Below are positions 51,743 through 61,093 of a stretch of DNA of 64,000 nt, in pieces. Origin of the DNA: Massilia sp. erpn (GTDB lineage: Bacteria; Pseudomonadota; Gammaproteobacteria; Burkholderiales; Burkholderiaceae_D); contig NZ_CP053748.1 in NCBI RefSeq assembly GCF_024400215.1, positions 1,860,001 through 1,924,000 on the forward strand, read 5' to 3'. Position numbers and translations under genes: made by a program. The notes beneath the pieces were generated by a model. That model saw only the letters and a list, made by a program, of their open reading frames with translations. It ran no database searches and was not told the origin of the DNA. Every line of letters starts with the position of its first letter. The stretch's first letter is position 1.

Positions 51743-51765
51743 AACGATAAAGAAAATATATCGTT
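51743..51765. promoter_or_regulatory. Candidate LysR operator before the GST gene
   Basis: AACGATA (51743-51749) and TATCGTT (51759-51765) form a perfect inverted repeat with a 9-bp AT-rich centre, containing a T-N11-A core (51748/51760) typical of LysR sites. It lies between the divergent LysR and GST genes. Confidence 0.55.
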
Positions 51766-51823
51766 ATGCGGCCCGTGCTGCAAGCCCGTAGCATGTGAAT
51801 GAAATTCAACAACCGGAGCCGCC

Positions 51824-52444
51824 ATGAGCCTCAAACTGTATGCCGACAGTGCGTTCACCAGCCCTTACGCCCTGTCCGTTTTTGTCGCCCTGAAGGAAAA
51901 AGGCCTGTCCTTCGAGCTGGAAACCGTCGATCTCGATGCCGCCGCCAACAAGAACCCGGCCTATCGCGCCCAAGCCCTGACCGGCCGCGTTCCCTGCCTG
52001 ATCCACGATGGTTTCGCACTGACCGAATCGAGCGCCATCTGCGAGTATCTGGATGAAGTCTTCCCGGCGCCAGCCCAGCGCGCCCTGTACCCGGCCGCGC
52101 CGCAGGAACGCGCCGTCGCGCGCCAGATCCAGGCCTGGCTGCGCAGCGACCTGCCGGCCCTGCGCACCGAGCGCAGCACGCATACCGTGTTCTACCAGCG
52201 CGCCGAGCGGCCCCTGTCCGCCGCCGCGCAGGAGGATGCCGAACGCCTGCTGTCCGCCGCCGAGCGCTGGATACAGGGAGAGTACCTGTTCGAAGACTGG
52301 AGCATTGCGGACACCGATCTGGCCGTCATGCTCAGCCGCCTGGTCATGAACGGCGATCCGGTGCCGCAAAAGCTCAAGGATTACGTGGCCCGCCAATGGC
52401 AGCGCGAATCCGTGCAGGAATGGCTGAAGCGCATCAACCGCTGA
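51824..52444 (+). CDS. yfcF: YfcF-type glutathione S-transferase
   Basis: The 206-residue protein has a thioredoxin-fold N-terminal domain (residues 1-80; LYADSAFTSPYALSVFVALKEKG, GRVPCLIHDGFALTESSAICEYL, the cis-Pro and glutathione Glu/Ser) and an all-alpha C-terminal domain. YfcF-type GSTs have peroxidase and thiol-transfer activity. A LysR gene is divergent upstream and a strong hairpin follows. Confidence 0.87.
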   Translation: MSLKLYADSAFTSPYALSVFVALKEKGLSFELETVDLDAAANKNPAYRAQALTGRVPCLIHDGFALTESSAICEYLDEVFPAPAQRALYPAAPQERAVARQIQAWLRSDLPALRTERSTHTVFYQRAERPLSAAAQEDAERLLSAAERWIQGEYLFEDWSIADTDLAVMLSRLVMNGDPVPQKLKDYVARQWQRESVQEWLKRINR

Positions 52445-52454
52445 AGCGCCGCAC

Positions 52455-52489
52455 AGGGGCGGATGCGGCAAAATGCCGCATCCGCCCCT
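52455..52489 (+). terminator. Perfect 16-bp hairpin after the GST gene
   Basis: AGGGGCGGATGCGGCA (52455-52470) pairs perfectly with 52474-52489 across a 3-base loop. No T-run follows, so it may be a weak terminator or an RNA-stabilising hairpin before regB. Confidence 0.55.
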
Positions 52490-52530
52490 AAAATTGCTGG
52501 AAAACTTGCCTGCGTGGCTATAATTGCCGC

Positions 52531-53781
52531 ATGCAACTACCCGCCATTTTCCGTTCGCTACCGCAGCACGAAGCACTTGGCCGCCTGGTCTGGATGCGCG
52601 CCATCGCGCTCTCCTTCGAAACCTGCGGCGTGCTCGCGGCGGCGCTCTGGCTCGACGTCTTCCTGCCCATCGAAGCCGCGCTGGTCGTCATGGCCCTGCT
52701 GGCCAGCTTCAATATGTGGTCCTGGTGGCGCATGCAGAATCCGCGGCCGGTGGGAGAAATCGGCCTGTTCTACCAATTGCTGGTCGACGTGCTGGCCCTG
52801 TCGGCCCTGCTTTACCTGACGGGCGGCGCCACCAATCCCTTCGTTTCGCTGTATCTGCCGGCGCTGGCCGTGGCTGCCGCCATCCTGCCGCTGGCCCTGG
52901 CCCTGGTGCTCGCCATTGCCGCGCTGGCCGCCTACTCGGCCATGATCACCCACTATGTGCCGCTGCATGTGATGGACCACCACATGGCCATGAACTACCA
53001 CCTGGTCGGCATGTGGATCAATTTCGCGCTGTCGGCCGGCCTGATCACCTGGTTTGTCGGCCGCCGCTCGCGCACCCTGCGCGAGCGCGACGCCCAGCTG
53101 GCGCTGGCGCGCGAGCAGCACCTGAAAAGTGCGCAGATGATCGCGCTCGGCACCCAGGCCGCCAGCGCCGCCCACGAGATGGGTACGCCGCTCTCCACCA
53201 TCGCCCTGATCGCCGACGACCTCAAGCACGACTTTGCGCAGGACGCCAACTTCGCCGCCTACCGCGCCGACATCGCCACCATCGAAACCCAGATTGCGCT
53301 GTGCAAGGCCTCGCTGCAGCGTCTGGGCGCCGCGGCGCCGGGCACGGTGGTGCCGGTGGCCGACTGGCTGGCCCAGTTCATTGAAAAATGGCGGCTGCGC
53401 TGTCCGGCGACCAAGCTCAAGCTGGCGCTGCCGCCCAGCGAGGCGCGCATCGGCAATGCCCAGGATCTGGCCCAGATCCTGCTCATCCTGCTCGACAACG
53501 CCGCCTTTGCCGCCAGCCGCGCCGATACCGAACTGGCCATTACGCTGAGCGTGGCCGGCGCCAACGCCTGGATCCGCATCGAAGACCACGGCCCCGGCAT
53601 TGCGCGCGAGCTGCTGAAGCGGCTGGGCGGCGAGCAGGTCAAGAGCACCTCGGGCGGCCAGGGCATCGGCCTGATGCTGGCCTTCGCCACGGCCAGCCAG
53701 ATCGGCGGCCGCATCGACCTCACTTCCACCCCCGGCACCGGCACCACGGCCACCGTCACCATCCCGCTGCATGAAGCCTAA
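52531..53781 (+). CDS. regB: RegB/PrrB-type redox sensor histidine kinase
   Basis: The 416-residue kinase has six membrane helices (about 20-185) with the ubiquinone-site motif GGATNPF (residues 98-104), the phospho-acceptor His215 in AAHEMGTPLSTIAL, and Cys258 (IALCKASLQRL) at the position of the redox-active Cys of RegB. The HATPase has DNAAFAAS and SGGQGIGLMLA. RegB/PrrB/ActS kinases respond to quinone redox state and oxygen and control respiration genes. It overlaps its response regulator by 11 bp. Confidence 0.92.
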   Translation: MQLPAIFRSLPQHEALGRLVWMRAIALSFETCGVLAAALWLDVFLPIEAALVVMALLASFNMWSWWRMQNPRPVGEIGLFYQLLVDVLALSALLYLTGGATNPFVSLYLPALAVAAAILPLALALVLAIAALAAYSAMITHYVPLHVMDHHMAMNYHLVGMWINFALSAGLITWFVGRRSRTLRERDAQLALAREQHLKSAQMIALGTQAASAAHEMGTPLSTIALIADDLKHDFAQDANFAAYRADIATIETQIALCKASLQRLGAAAPGTVVPVADWLAQFIEKWRLRCPATKLKLALPPSEARIGNAQDLAQILLILLDNAAFAASRADTELAITLSVAGANAWIRIEDHGPGIARELLKRLGGEQVKSTSGGQGIGLMLAFATASQIGGRIDLTSTPGTGTTATVTIPLHEA

Positions 53782-54310
53782 ACTTCTCATCCTCGACGAC
53801 AACGAAGTCTTTGCCGCCACCCTGGCCCGCTCGCTGGGCCGGCGCGGCCTTGACGTGAGCGTCGCCCACAGCGGCGAAGCGGCGATGCAGGCCGCTGCCC
53901 AGACGGCCTTTGACTACGCCACCATCGACCTGCACTTGGCCAGCGATTCGGGCCTGCAATGGATCGCGCCGCTGCGCCAGGCCCTGCCGCAGGCGCGCCT
54001 GCTGGTGCTGACCGGCTACGCCAGCATCGCCACCACCGTGCACGCCATCAAGCTCGGTGCGGACGACTATCTGGCGAAGCCGGCCAATGTCGACTCCATC
54101 CTGTCCGCGCTGCAATTCCAGGCCGAGGAAAGCGCGCCGCTGCCCGAACCGCAGCAGCTGATTCCGATGACGGTCGAGCGTCTGGAGTGGGAACACATCC
54201 AGCGAATTCTTATAGAAAATCAAGGAAATATCTCTTCGACGGCGCGCGCCCTGAACATGCACCGGCGCACCCTGCAAAGAAAGCTGGGCAAAAAACCCGT
54301 TTCAAAATAA
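53771..54310 (+). CDS. regA: RegA/PrrA-type response regulator
   Basis: The 179-residue protein has a receiver (residues 1-120, Asp9/Asp10 and phospho-acceptor Asp53 in YATIDLHLASDSGLQWI, Lys in DYLAKPAN) and a short C-terminal Fis-type HTH (NISSTARALNMHRRTLQRKLGKKP) characteristic of RegA. It pairs with the kinase whose gene it overlaps. Members activate cbb3 oxidase, CO2 and nitrogen genes. RegA-like half-sites lie just downstream, before the copper-receptor gene. Confidence 0.94.
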   Translation: MKPKLLILDDNEVFAATLARSLGRRGLDVSVAHSGEAAMQAAAQTAFDYATIDLHLASDSGLQWIAPLRQALPQARLLVLTGYASIATTVHAIKLGADDYLAKPANVDSILSALQFQAEESAPLPEPQQLIPMTVERLEWEHIQRILIENQGNISSTARALNMHRRTLQRKLGKKPVSK

Positions 54311-54357
54311 GGACTTAGCGCAGCCAATGCGGTGCCGCTGAGGCATAAAACGGCCGT

Positions 54358-54405
54358 GTCGCAGGCCAAGTGCGACAATTGGTCGCATTCCCAACTGCTA
54401 GCGAC
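54358..54405. promoter_or_regulatory. Cluster of RegA-like half-sites before the copper receptor gene
   Basis: GTCGCA (54358), TGCGAC (54371), GTCGCA (54382) and AGCGAC (54400) are clustered in 48 bp. The segment 54372-54386 (GCGACAATTGGTCGC) agrees with the RegR/RegA consensus GNGRCRTTNNGNCGC, as I recall it, at 14 of 15 positions. It lies about 86 bp before the receptor start and right after regA. Confidence 0.55.
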
Positions 54406-54472
54406 CTCCCCATAATTCGTATTGCAAATTAGAAATAAGTTAAGTGCCAAGCAATACTACAAGGGGAATTTC

Positions 54473-56695
54473 ATGCAATATCCAGTCCGTCCTAGCGCCA
54501 TGGCCCTGGCTGTCGCCGCGCTGATTTCGGGAACCGCACCAGCCGCCTACGCCGACGAAGCCCAGCAGATGCCGACCGTGCTGGTCACCGCATCCAAATT
54601 CGTGCCCGTGCCGGTGACCGCCGGCAGCCTGGGCGCCGAACAGATGGCCGGCAAGCGCTCCGCGCTCAACGATACCGCCCAGCTGCTCAACGACGTACCC
54701 GGCATGTCCCTCGCCGGCGGCGGCGCCGTCTCCAGCCTGCCTGTGATCCACGGCCTGGCCGATGACCGCAACCGCATCAAGATCGACGGCATGGACCTGA
54801 TCTCGGCTTGCGCCAACCACATGAATCCGCCCCTGTCCTATATCGACCCTGCGAATGTGGGCAATATCAAGGTCTACACCAGCCTGATCCCGGTCAGCCT
54901 GGGCGGGGACAGCATCGGCGGCGCCATCGTGGTCGCCTCGCAGAACCCGCGCTTCGCCAAACCGGGCGAAGGCTTGCTGACCACCGGCGAACTGGGCACC
55001 TTCTACCGCTCCAACGGCCATGCCCGCGGCGTGCAGGCTGCCGCCACCATCGCCAACGAGAACTTTAGCTTCAGCTACAACGGCGCCACCGCGCGCTCGG
55101 ACAATTACGAAGCGGCGCGCGACTTCAAGCCGGGCGTCACCGCTGTCGCCACCAAGATCGGCGACCACTGGATTGGCGGCGACGAAGTGGCGTCCTCCAG
55201 CTACAAGACGGAAAACCATGCCCTCAACCTGGCCATGCGCAGCGGCCAGCACCTGTTCGAATTCAAGGCCGGCTTCCAGGACATGCCCTACCAGGGCTTC
55301 CCCAACCAGCATATGGACATGACGAAGAACCGCAGCACCCAGCTGAACTTCGTCTACACCGGCCAGTTCGACTGGGGCACCCTGGTGACGCGCCTGTACC
55401 AGGAAAAAACGCGCCACCAGATGGACTTCTCGAACGACAAGCTGTTCTGGTACGGCGCCGCGCGCAATGTGGCCGGCATGCCGATGGAAACCAAGGGCAA
55501 GAACAATGGCGTGTCGGTCAAGGCCGATATCGCGCTGAGCCCGATCGACCAGCTGCGCGTGGGCGGCGAACTGCAGCGCTACCGCCTCGACGACTGGTGG
55601 CCGCCGGTCGCCAATTCCATGATGATGTCGCCCAACACCTTCATGAATATCAATAACGGCAAGCGCGACCGCTTCGACGCCTACGCCGAGTGGGAACGCG
55701 AATGGACCTCGAAATGGACGTCGCTGCTTGGCCTGCGCGCCGACCGCGTCAGCATGAATGCCGGTGATGTGCAGGGCTATAACACCATGCCCATGGGCTA
55801 TGGCAACGATGCGGCCCGCTTCAACGCCGCCGATCGCAAAAAGACCGACAACAACTACAATCTGACCGCCCTGGCCCGCTACACCGTCAACGCCAACCAG
55901 AGCTTCGAAGGCGGCTATGCGCGCAAAGCGCGTTCGCCCAGCCTGTACGAGCGCTACACCTGGTCCACCAATGGCATGGGCATGACCATGAATAACTGGA
56001 TCAACGACGGCAACGGTTATGTGGGTGACATCAACCTCAAGCCGGAAGTGGCGCACACCCTGAGCCTGTCCATGGACCTGCATGACGGCGCCGGCAAGCA
56101 GTGGGATCTGAAACTCGCGCCCTACTTCACCCGCGTCAACAACTACATCGACGCGGCCTGCCTGACGAAGTGCAGCCCGAACCGCTTCAACTACCTGAAA
56201 GTGGTGAACCGCGACGCCAAGCTGTATGGCTTCGACCTGTCCGGTTCCGCCAATCTGGGCAAGATCGATGGCGTCGGCAGCTTCACCGGCAAGGGTGTCG
56301 TGAGTTATGTGCGCGGCAAGACCACCGATGGCGATAACCTCTACAACATCATGCCGCTGAATGCGCGCCTGAGCGTGGAACACCGCATGGGCAATTGGAC
56401 CACCACTGTGGAAGAAGTGCTGGTGCGCTCCAAGTCCAAGCTGTCCCAGGTGCGCAACGAGATGGAGACCGGTGGCTATGGCCTGCTGAATCTGCGCACC
56501 AGCTACGAGGCCAAGGCTTACCGCATCGACATCGGCCTGGATAATGCGCTCAACAAGTTCTACTCCCAGCCGCTGGGTGGCGCCTATATCGGCCAGGGCG
56601 TGACCATGTCCCTGAACGGCGGCGGCGCGCCGTATGGCATCACGGTGCCAGGCATGGGCCGCTCGCTGTACGCGGCGCTCAAACTCAAGTTCTAA
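54473..56695 (+). CDS. TonB-dependent receptor, OprC/NosA-like copper receptor
   Basis: The 740-residue protein has a signal peptide (residues 1-26, ending AYA), a TonB-box-like PTVLVTASK, a plug (about 40-160) and a barrel ending YAALKLKF. The plug carries CANHM (Cys113 and Met117), the Cys-X3-Met arrangement that binds copper in OprC, and the barrel loops are Met-rich (HMDMTKN, MPMGYGND, NGMGMTMNN). It should import copper or a copper complex. AAGGGG precedes ATG 54473. It follows regBA and may be under its control. Confidence 0.82.
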   Translation: MQYPVRPSAMALAVAALISGTAPAAYADEAQQMPTVLVTASKFVPVPVTAGSLGAEQMAGKRSALNDTAQLLNDVPGMSLAGGGAVSSLPVIHGLADDRNRIKIDGMDLISACANHMNPPLSYIDPANVGNIKVYTSLIPVSLGGDSIGGAIVVASQNPRFAKPGEGLLTTGELGTFYRSNGHARGVQAAATIANENFSFSYNGATARSDNYEAARDFKPGVTAVATKIGDHWIGGDEVASSSYKTENHALNLAMRSGQHLFEFKAGFQDMPYQGFPNQHMDMTKNRSTQLNFVYTGQFDWGTLVTRLYQEKTRHQMDFSNDKLFWYGAARNVAGMPMETKGKNNGVSVKADIALSPIDQLRVGGELQRYRLDDWWPPVANSMMMSPNTFMNINNGKRDRFDAYAEWEREWTSKWTSLLGLRADRVSMNAGDVQGYNTMPMGYGNDAARFNAADRKKTDNNYNLTALARYTVNANQSFEGGYARKARSPSLYERYTWSTNGMGMTMNNWINDGNGYVGDINLKPEVAHTLSLSMDLHDGAGKQWDLKLAPYFTRVNNYIDAACLTKCSPNRFNYLKVVNRDAKLYGFDLSGSANLGKIDGVGSFTGKGVVSYVRGKTTDGDNLYNIMPLNARLSVEHRMGNWTTTVEEVLVRSKSKLSQVRNEMETGGYGLLNLRTSYEAKAYRIDIGLDNALNKFYSQPLGGAYIGQGVTMSLNGGGAPYGITVPGMGRSLYAALKLKF

Positions 56696-56707
56696 GGCAG
56701 CACCGCA

Positions 56708-56751
56708 AGGCGCCCGCCCCGCCGTCCTGGCAGGGCGGGCGCCTGTTTTTT
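56708..56751 (+). terminator. Rho-independent terminator of the copper receptor gene
   Basis: A 12-bp GC-rich stem (56708-56719 with 56733-56744, AGGCGCCCGCCC arm) is followed by GTTTTTT. Confidence 0.9.
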
Positions 56752-56847
56752 CAGCAGCCGGCGGCCCCCATCCGGGGCCGAATCGGCAGGTCCAGGCCAA
56801 GCTGACTTATAATGGCGGGGTATTTGCCAACTCAACAAGCCCCCCTA

Positions 56848-57534
56848 ATGTCCACGATCCGACCCGAAGCGGCGGTCATCCGCCATCTCGGACAAGCCGA
56901 ATACGAGCCCATTTTCGCCGCCATGCGCGCCTTTACCGACGCGCGCACGCCCGATACGCCCGACGAGCTGTGGATCGTCGAGCACCCTCCCGTCTTCACC
57001 CTGGGCCTGGGCGCCGACCGCGGCCACCTCCTGGCCGGCGCCAGCGCCATTCCCGTGGTGCAGACCGATAGGGGCGGCGAAGTGACCTACCATGGCCCGG
57101 GCCAGGTGGTGATCTACCTGATGATGGACCTGCGCCGCAACAAGCCGGGCGGCAAGCTGTATGCCCGCCAGTTCGTGCATAAAATCGAGCAGGCGATCAT
57201 CAATGTGCTGGCGGCGTATAATCTCGCTGGCGAGCGCGTTGAAGGCGCGCCCGGCATCTATATGGCCGGCGGCCCGAAAAAGGGCGCCAAGATCGCCGCG
57301 CTGGGATTGAAAGTGCGCGGCAACGGCTGCACCTACCACGGCGTGTCGCTGAATGTGGGCATGGATCTGGCGCCGTTCGGCTGGATCAATCCCTGCGGCT
57401 ATGCCGGCCTGGAAACCGTGGACATGCGCAGCATGGGCGTCGAAGCCCCTCTGGCCGATGTGCAGAACGCGCTGGCCGAAGAACTGACCCAGTTGCTGGG
57501 CGTAGCAGAACCCGAACCCGTCGCGCAGGACTAA
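56848..57534 (+). CDS. lipB: Octanoyl-[acyl carrier protein]:protein N-octanoyltransferase
   Basis: The 228-residue LipB moves octanoate from ACP to lipoyl domains of 2-oxoacid dehydrogenases and the glycine cleavage H protein. [28 protein letters not shown], the catalytic Lys in KIAALG and Cys in [12 protein letters not shown] are present. ATG 56848 is taken; the ribosome site is poor. lipA follows 39 bp downstream. Confidence 0.94.
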   Translation: MSTIRPEAAVIRHLGQAEYEPIFAAMRAFTDARTPDTPDELWIVEHPPVFTLGLGADRGHLLAGASAIPVVQTDRGGEVTYHGPGQVVIYLMMDLRRNKPGGKLYARQFVHKIEQAIINVLAAYNLAGERVEGAPGIYMAGGPKKGAKIAALGLKVRGNGCTYHGVSLNVGMDLAPFGWINPCGYAGLETVDMRSMGVEAPLADVQNALAEELTQLLGVAEPEPVAQD

Positions 57535-57573
57535 CCGAATCAACTACTTAGGCCCATTGGGCACACGCAGCTT

Positions 57574-58560
57574 ATGACCACCGAGACCACTTCCAGCCCA
57601 GCCCCAGCTTACAACCCCAGCGAAAAGCAAAAAGGCGCCAGCAAGACCTCGCGCATCCCCATCAAGATCGTGCCGATCGAGCAGGTGGAGCGCCTGAAAA
57701 AGCCGGAGTGGATTCGCGTCAAAGGCGCTTCCGTTTCCAGCCGCTTCTACGAAATCAAGGACATCCTGCGCGAAAACAAGCTGGTGACCGTGTGCGAAGA
57801 GGCGAGCTGCCCGAATATCGGCGAATGCTTCGGCAAAGGCACCGCCACCTTCATGATCATGGGCGACAAGTGCACCCGCCGCTGCCCCTTCTGCGACGTG
57901 GGTCACGGCCGTCCCGATCCGCTGGACGTGAACGAGCCGGGCAACCTGGCCAACACCATCGCCAAGCTGCGCCTGAGCTATGTGGTGATCACCTCCGTTG
58001 ACCGCGACGACCTGCGCGACGGCGGCGCCGCCCACTTCGTCGAGTGCATCACCAAGACGCGCGACCTGTCGCCGAAAACCCAGATCGAAGTGCTGGTGCC
58101 CGACTTCCGCGGCCGCCTGGAAAAAGCCCTGGACATCTTCGCCAGCGGCCTGCCGGACGTGATGAACCACAACCTGGAAACCGTGCCGCGCCTGTACAAG
58201 GAAGCCCGTCCCGGCGCCGATTACCTGCACTCACTGAAGCTGCTGAAGGACTTCAAGGCCCTCTATCCGGACGTGAAAACCAAGTCTGGCCTGATGGTCG
58301 GCCTGGGCGAGACCGACGAGGAAATCCTGGAAGTGATGCGCGATATGCGCGCCCACGACATCGACATGCTGACCATCGGCCAGTACCTGGCGCCGTCCAA
58401 CAGCCACCTGCCGGTGCGCCGCTACGTGCACCCGGACGTGTTCAAGATGTTCGAGGACGAAGCGTACAAGATGGGCTTCGCCCACGCCGCCGTCGGCGCC
58501 ATGGTGCGCAGCTCCTACCACGCCGACGTGCAGGCGCATAACGTGCTGGCAGCCGGCTAA
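57574..58560 (+). CDS. lipA: Lipoyl synthase
   Basis: The 328-residue radical-SAM enzyme inserts two sulfurs into the octanoyl chain made by LipB. The auxiliary cluster motif [13 protein letters not shown] and the SAM cluster motif [10 protein letters not shown] are both intact, as are [12 protein letters not shown] and the late RSSYHAD. Length is standard. It is followed after 5 bp by ung. Confidence 0.96.
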   Translation: MTTETTSSPAPAYNPSEKQKGASKTSRIPIKIVPIEQVERLKKPEWIRVKGASVSSRFYEIKDILRENKLVTVCEEASCPNIGECFGKGTATFMIMGDKCTRRCPFCDVGHGRPDPLDVNEPGNLANTIAKLRLSYVVITSVDRDDLRDGGAAHFVECITKTRDLSPKTQIEVLVPDFRGRLEKALDIFASGLPDVMNHNLETVPRLYKEARPGADYLHSLKLLKDFKALYPDVKTKSGLMVGLGETDEEILEVMRDMRAHDIDMLTIGQYLAPSNSHLPVRRYVHPDVFKMFEDEAYKMGFAHAAVGAMVRSSYHADVQAHNVLAAG

Positions 58561-58565
58561 GGCCA

Positions 58566-59228
58566 ATGACGGTACGCATCGAAGCGTCGTGGAAGGAGCA
58601 ACTGCAGGAGGAGTTCGGCAAGCCCTATTGGGACAGCCTGACCTCCTTCGTGCGCGCCGAATACGCCACCGGGCAGTGCTGCCCGGCCGGCAAAAACATC
58701 TTCCGCGCCTTCGACCTGACGCCTTTCGATGAGGTCAAAGTCGTCATCCTCGGCCAGGACCCATACCACACGCCCGGCGCCGCCATGGGCTTCTGCTTCT
58801 CCGTCCCGGACGGCAACCGCCCGCAACCCAGCCTGCAGAACATCTTCCAGGAGATCGGCACGGACCTGGGCGTGGCGCGCAACAGCACCGACCTGTCGGA
58901 CTGGGCGCAGCAGGGCGTCTTCCTGCTCAACGCCGTGCTCACGGTGCGCGCCCACCAAGCCGGTTCGCACGCCAAGCGCGGCTGGGAAAACTTCACCGAC
59001 AGCGCCATCAGCCGCCTCTCGTCCGAGCGCGAGAACCTGGTCTTCATCCTGTGGGGCAGTTACGCCATCGCCAAGCGCGCCCTGATCGACGCGCGCAAGC
59101 ATCACATCATCACCTCGCCCCATCCGTCGCCGCTGTCGGCCCATCGCGGCTTCTTCGGCAGCAAACCCTTCTCCCGCGCCAACGGCTACCTGGCGGCCAA
59201 GGGCAAGACGCCCATCGCCTGGGCCTGA
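58566..59228 (+). CDS. ung: Uracil-DNA glycosylase, family 1
   Basis: The 220-residue enzyme removes uracil from DNA. GQDPYHTPGAAMGFCFS contains the catalytic Asp, and HPSPLSAHRGFFG the catalytic His and the minor-groove loop. It lies 5 bp after lipA and may share its transcript. Confidence 0.95.
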   Translation: MTVRIEASWKEQLQEEFGKPYWDSLTSFVRAEYATGQCCPAGKNIFRAFDLTPFDEVKVVILGQDPYHTPGAAMGFCFSVPDGNRPQPSLQNIFQEIGTDLGVARNSTDLSDWAQQGVFLLNAVLTVRAHQAGSHAKRGWENFTDSAISRLSSERENLVFILWGSYAIAKRALIDARKHHIITSPHPSPLSAHRGFFGSKPFSRANGYLAAKGKTPIAWA

Positions 59229-59253
59229 GACGCATCGCCAGCAAAGGTATTTC

Positions 59254-59676
59254 ATGGATACGCCCGCACACGACCTGGATTACTTCAACAACTTCGGCAA
59301 GGGCACGCTGCCCGACCACCTTGGCATCAAGGTCACTGGCACCGGCAAGCATGAGCTGAGCGCCGAATTCACCGTCGCGCCGCATCACCTGGCGCCGAAC
59401 GGCTATCTGCATGCGGGCAGCATCGTGACCCTGGCCGATACGGCCTGCGGCTACGCCTGCTATACCAATCTGCCCGAAGGCGCGAACAACTTCACCACTA
59501 TCGAGCTGAAATCCAATCACCTCGGTACGGCACGCGAAGGCGTGGTGGCGGTGACGGCGCGCGCCGTGCATATGGGACGTACCACCCAGGTGTGGGACGC
59601 CACTGTGGTGGATAAAGCCACAGGCCGCACGATTGCCTTGTTCCGCTGTACACAAATGATCTTGTATCCGAAATAA
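59254..59676 (+). CDS. PaaI-type hotdog-fold thioesterase
   Basis: The 140-residue protein is a hotdog-fold acyl-CoA thioesterase: HHLAPNGYLHAGSIVTLADTACGY is the catalytic loop and helix, followed by ELKSNHLGTAREG and the TTQVWDATVVDKATGRTIA strands. The substrate is not defined. It is 25 bp after ung. Confidence 0.88.
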   Translation: MDTPAHDLDYFNNFGKGTLPDHLGIKVTGTGKHELSAEFTVAPHHLAPNGYLHAGSIVTLADTACGYACYTNLPEGANNFTTIELKSNHLGTAREGVVAVTARAVHMGRTTQVWDATVVDKATGRTIALFRCTQMILYPK

Positions 59677-59716
59677 TAGGAGCCTTGAATATCCACCCGG
59701 CCGTGCCGGAGAAAGG

Positions 59717-60166
59717 ATGGTCATGGTTCTGCATCGCCTCGCAGGCTCCAGCCTGCTGCTCGCCACCGCGCTGGCTTGCGCGCAAACGCCTTATACCGAG
59801 GATTCCACTTACCGCGGCCTCGGTGGCCAGGAAGGCATCAAGAAGATAGTCGATACCTTCATTCCCTTGATCCTGGCCGATGAACGCATCAAGGCCACTT
59901 TCGAAGACACGGATATGAAGCAGCTGGCCGAACGTCTGGCTGAGCAGTTCTGCGAATTTTCCGGCGGTCCCTGCAAATACACCGGCAAGTACAAGGGCAA
60001 GGACATGGCGTCGGTCCATATCGACCTGAAGATCAGCAATGCGCAGTTCAATGCCCTGGCTGAAGACTTGCAGATCGCCATGGAGCGCAACAATGTGCCG
60101 AACAGCGTGGCGAACAAGCTGATTGCCAAGCTGGCGCCGATGCAGCGCGATATTGTGACCAAATGA
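59717..60166 (+). CDS. Exported group I truncated hemoglobin
   Basis: The 149-residue protein has an N-terminal signal (residues 1-24; LATALAC could be a weak lipobox) followed by a group I truncated globin: YRGLGGQEGIKKIVDTFIPLI (helices A-B), FCEFSGGPCKYTGKYKGKDMASVH with the proximal His in ASVHIDLKI, and NVPNSVANKLIAKLAP. It would bind heme and oxygen or NO outside the cytoplasm. ATG 59717 or 59723 could start it. A DUF3034 gene follows 24 bp later. Confidence 0.8.
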   Translation: MVMVLHRLAGSSLLLATALACAQTPYTEDSTYRGLGGQEGIKKIVDTFIPLILADERIKATFEDTDMKQLAERLAEQFCEFSGGPCKYTGKYKGKDMASVHIDLKISNAQFNALAEDLQIAMERNNVPNSVANKLIAKLAPMQRDIVTK

Positions 60167-60190
60167 GCGTGACCACATAAGGAGAAGCCG

Positions 60191-61078
60191 ATGCGGACCA
60201 CCATCTTCGCAGCGCTGCTGCTTTCCACTTGTGCCACCGCTCCCGCGCTGGCGCAGTCCCGCCCCGATATGGGCAAATTCCTCGCCACCGGCGGCGTCAG
60301 CCAGCTGGAAGGCGCGGGCGGCGGCGGCATCACGCCCTGGGCGCTGATCAGCGGCTACGGCACGCGCGACAGCTGGGGTGGCAATGTCCACTACACCCAT
60401 GTGAAGACGCAGGACTACTCGCTCGGCACGTATGGCGTGGCGGTCGGCATCGCCGACAAGGTGGAATTCTCGCTGGCGCGCCAGGACTTCAAGGGCAGCC
60501 TGGCCCCGCTCGACCAGCTGCAGATCAAGCAGGACATCGTGGGCCTCAAACTGCGCGTGGCGGGCGACGCCGTGTATGAGCAGGACCGCTGGCTGCCGCA
60601 GATCGCCATCGGCATCCTGTACAAGAAGAACAAGGGCGTGGGCGGCCTGGGCGCGCTGGGCGTCACCAACGTGACGCAACTGGGCGCGAAGGACGACAGC
60701 GGCTACGACTACTATGTGGCTGCCACCAAGATCCTGTTCGAGCAAAGCCTGCTGCTGAACGGCACGCTGCGCGCCACGCGCGCCAACCAGATGGGCATCC
60801 TCGGTTTCGGCGGCGACCGTAACGACAGCACGCGCCTGATGCCGGAAGTCTCGCTGGCGTATCTCGTGAACCGCAAGCTGGCGCTGGGCGCCGAATACCG
60901 CCGCAAGCCGCACAATCTGATGCTGGACGACGAGAAGGCATATTACGACGCCTTCATCGCCTGGTTCCCGAACAAGAATTTATCGGTGACGGCCGCCTAC
61001 GCCCACCTGGGCGACATCACGGTGCTCAACAAGAAAAAGCAGAAGGGCTGGTATCTGTCGCTGCAAGCCGGCTTCTAA
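60191..61078 (+). CDS. DUF3034-family outer-membrane-type protein
   Basis: The 295-residue protein has a signal peptide (residues 1-22, ending ALAQ), then alternating beta-strand segments and a C-terminal Phe (SLQAGF), as in small outer-membrane barrels. GKFLATGGVSQLEGAGGGGITPW is the family's opening motif. TAAGGAG precedes the ATG. It is probably co-transcribed with the truncated hemoglobin. The role is unknown. Confidence 0.8.
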   Translation: MRTTIFAALLLSTCATAPALAQSRPDMGKFLATGGVSQLEGAGGGGITPWALISGYGTRDSWGGNVHYTHVKTQDYSLGTYGVAVGIADKVEFSLARQDFKGSLAPLDQLQIKQDIVGLKLRVAGDAVYEQDRWLPQIAIGILYKKNKGVGGLGALGVTNVTQLGAKDDSGYDYYVAATKILFEQSLLLNGTLRATRANQMGILGFGGDRNDSTRLMPEVSLAYLVNRKLALGAEYRRKPHNLMLDDEKAYYDAFIAWFPNKNLSVTAAYAHLGDITVLNKKKQKGWYLSLQAGF

Positions 61079-61093
61079 GCAGGCGGCCATGAA

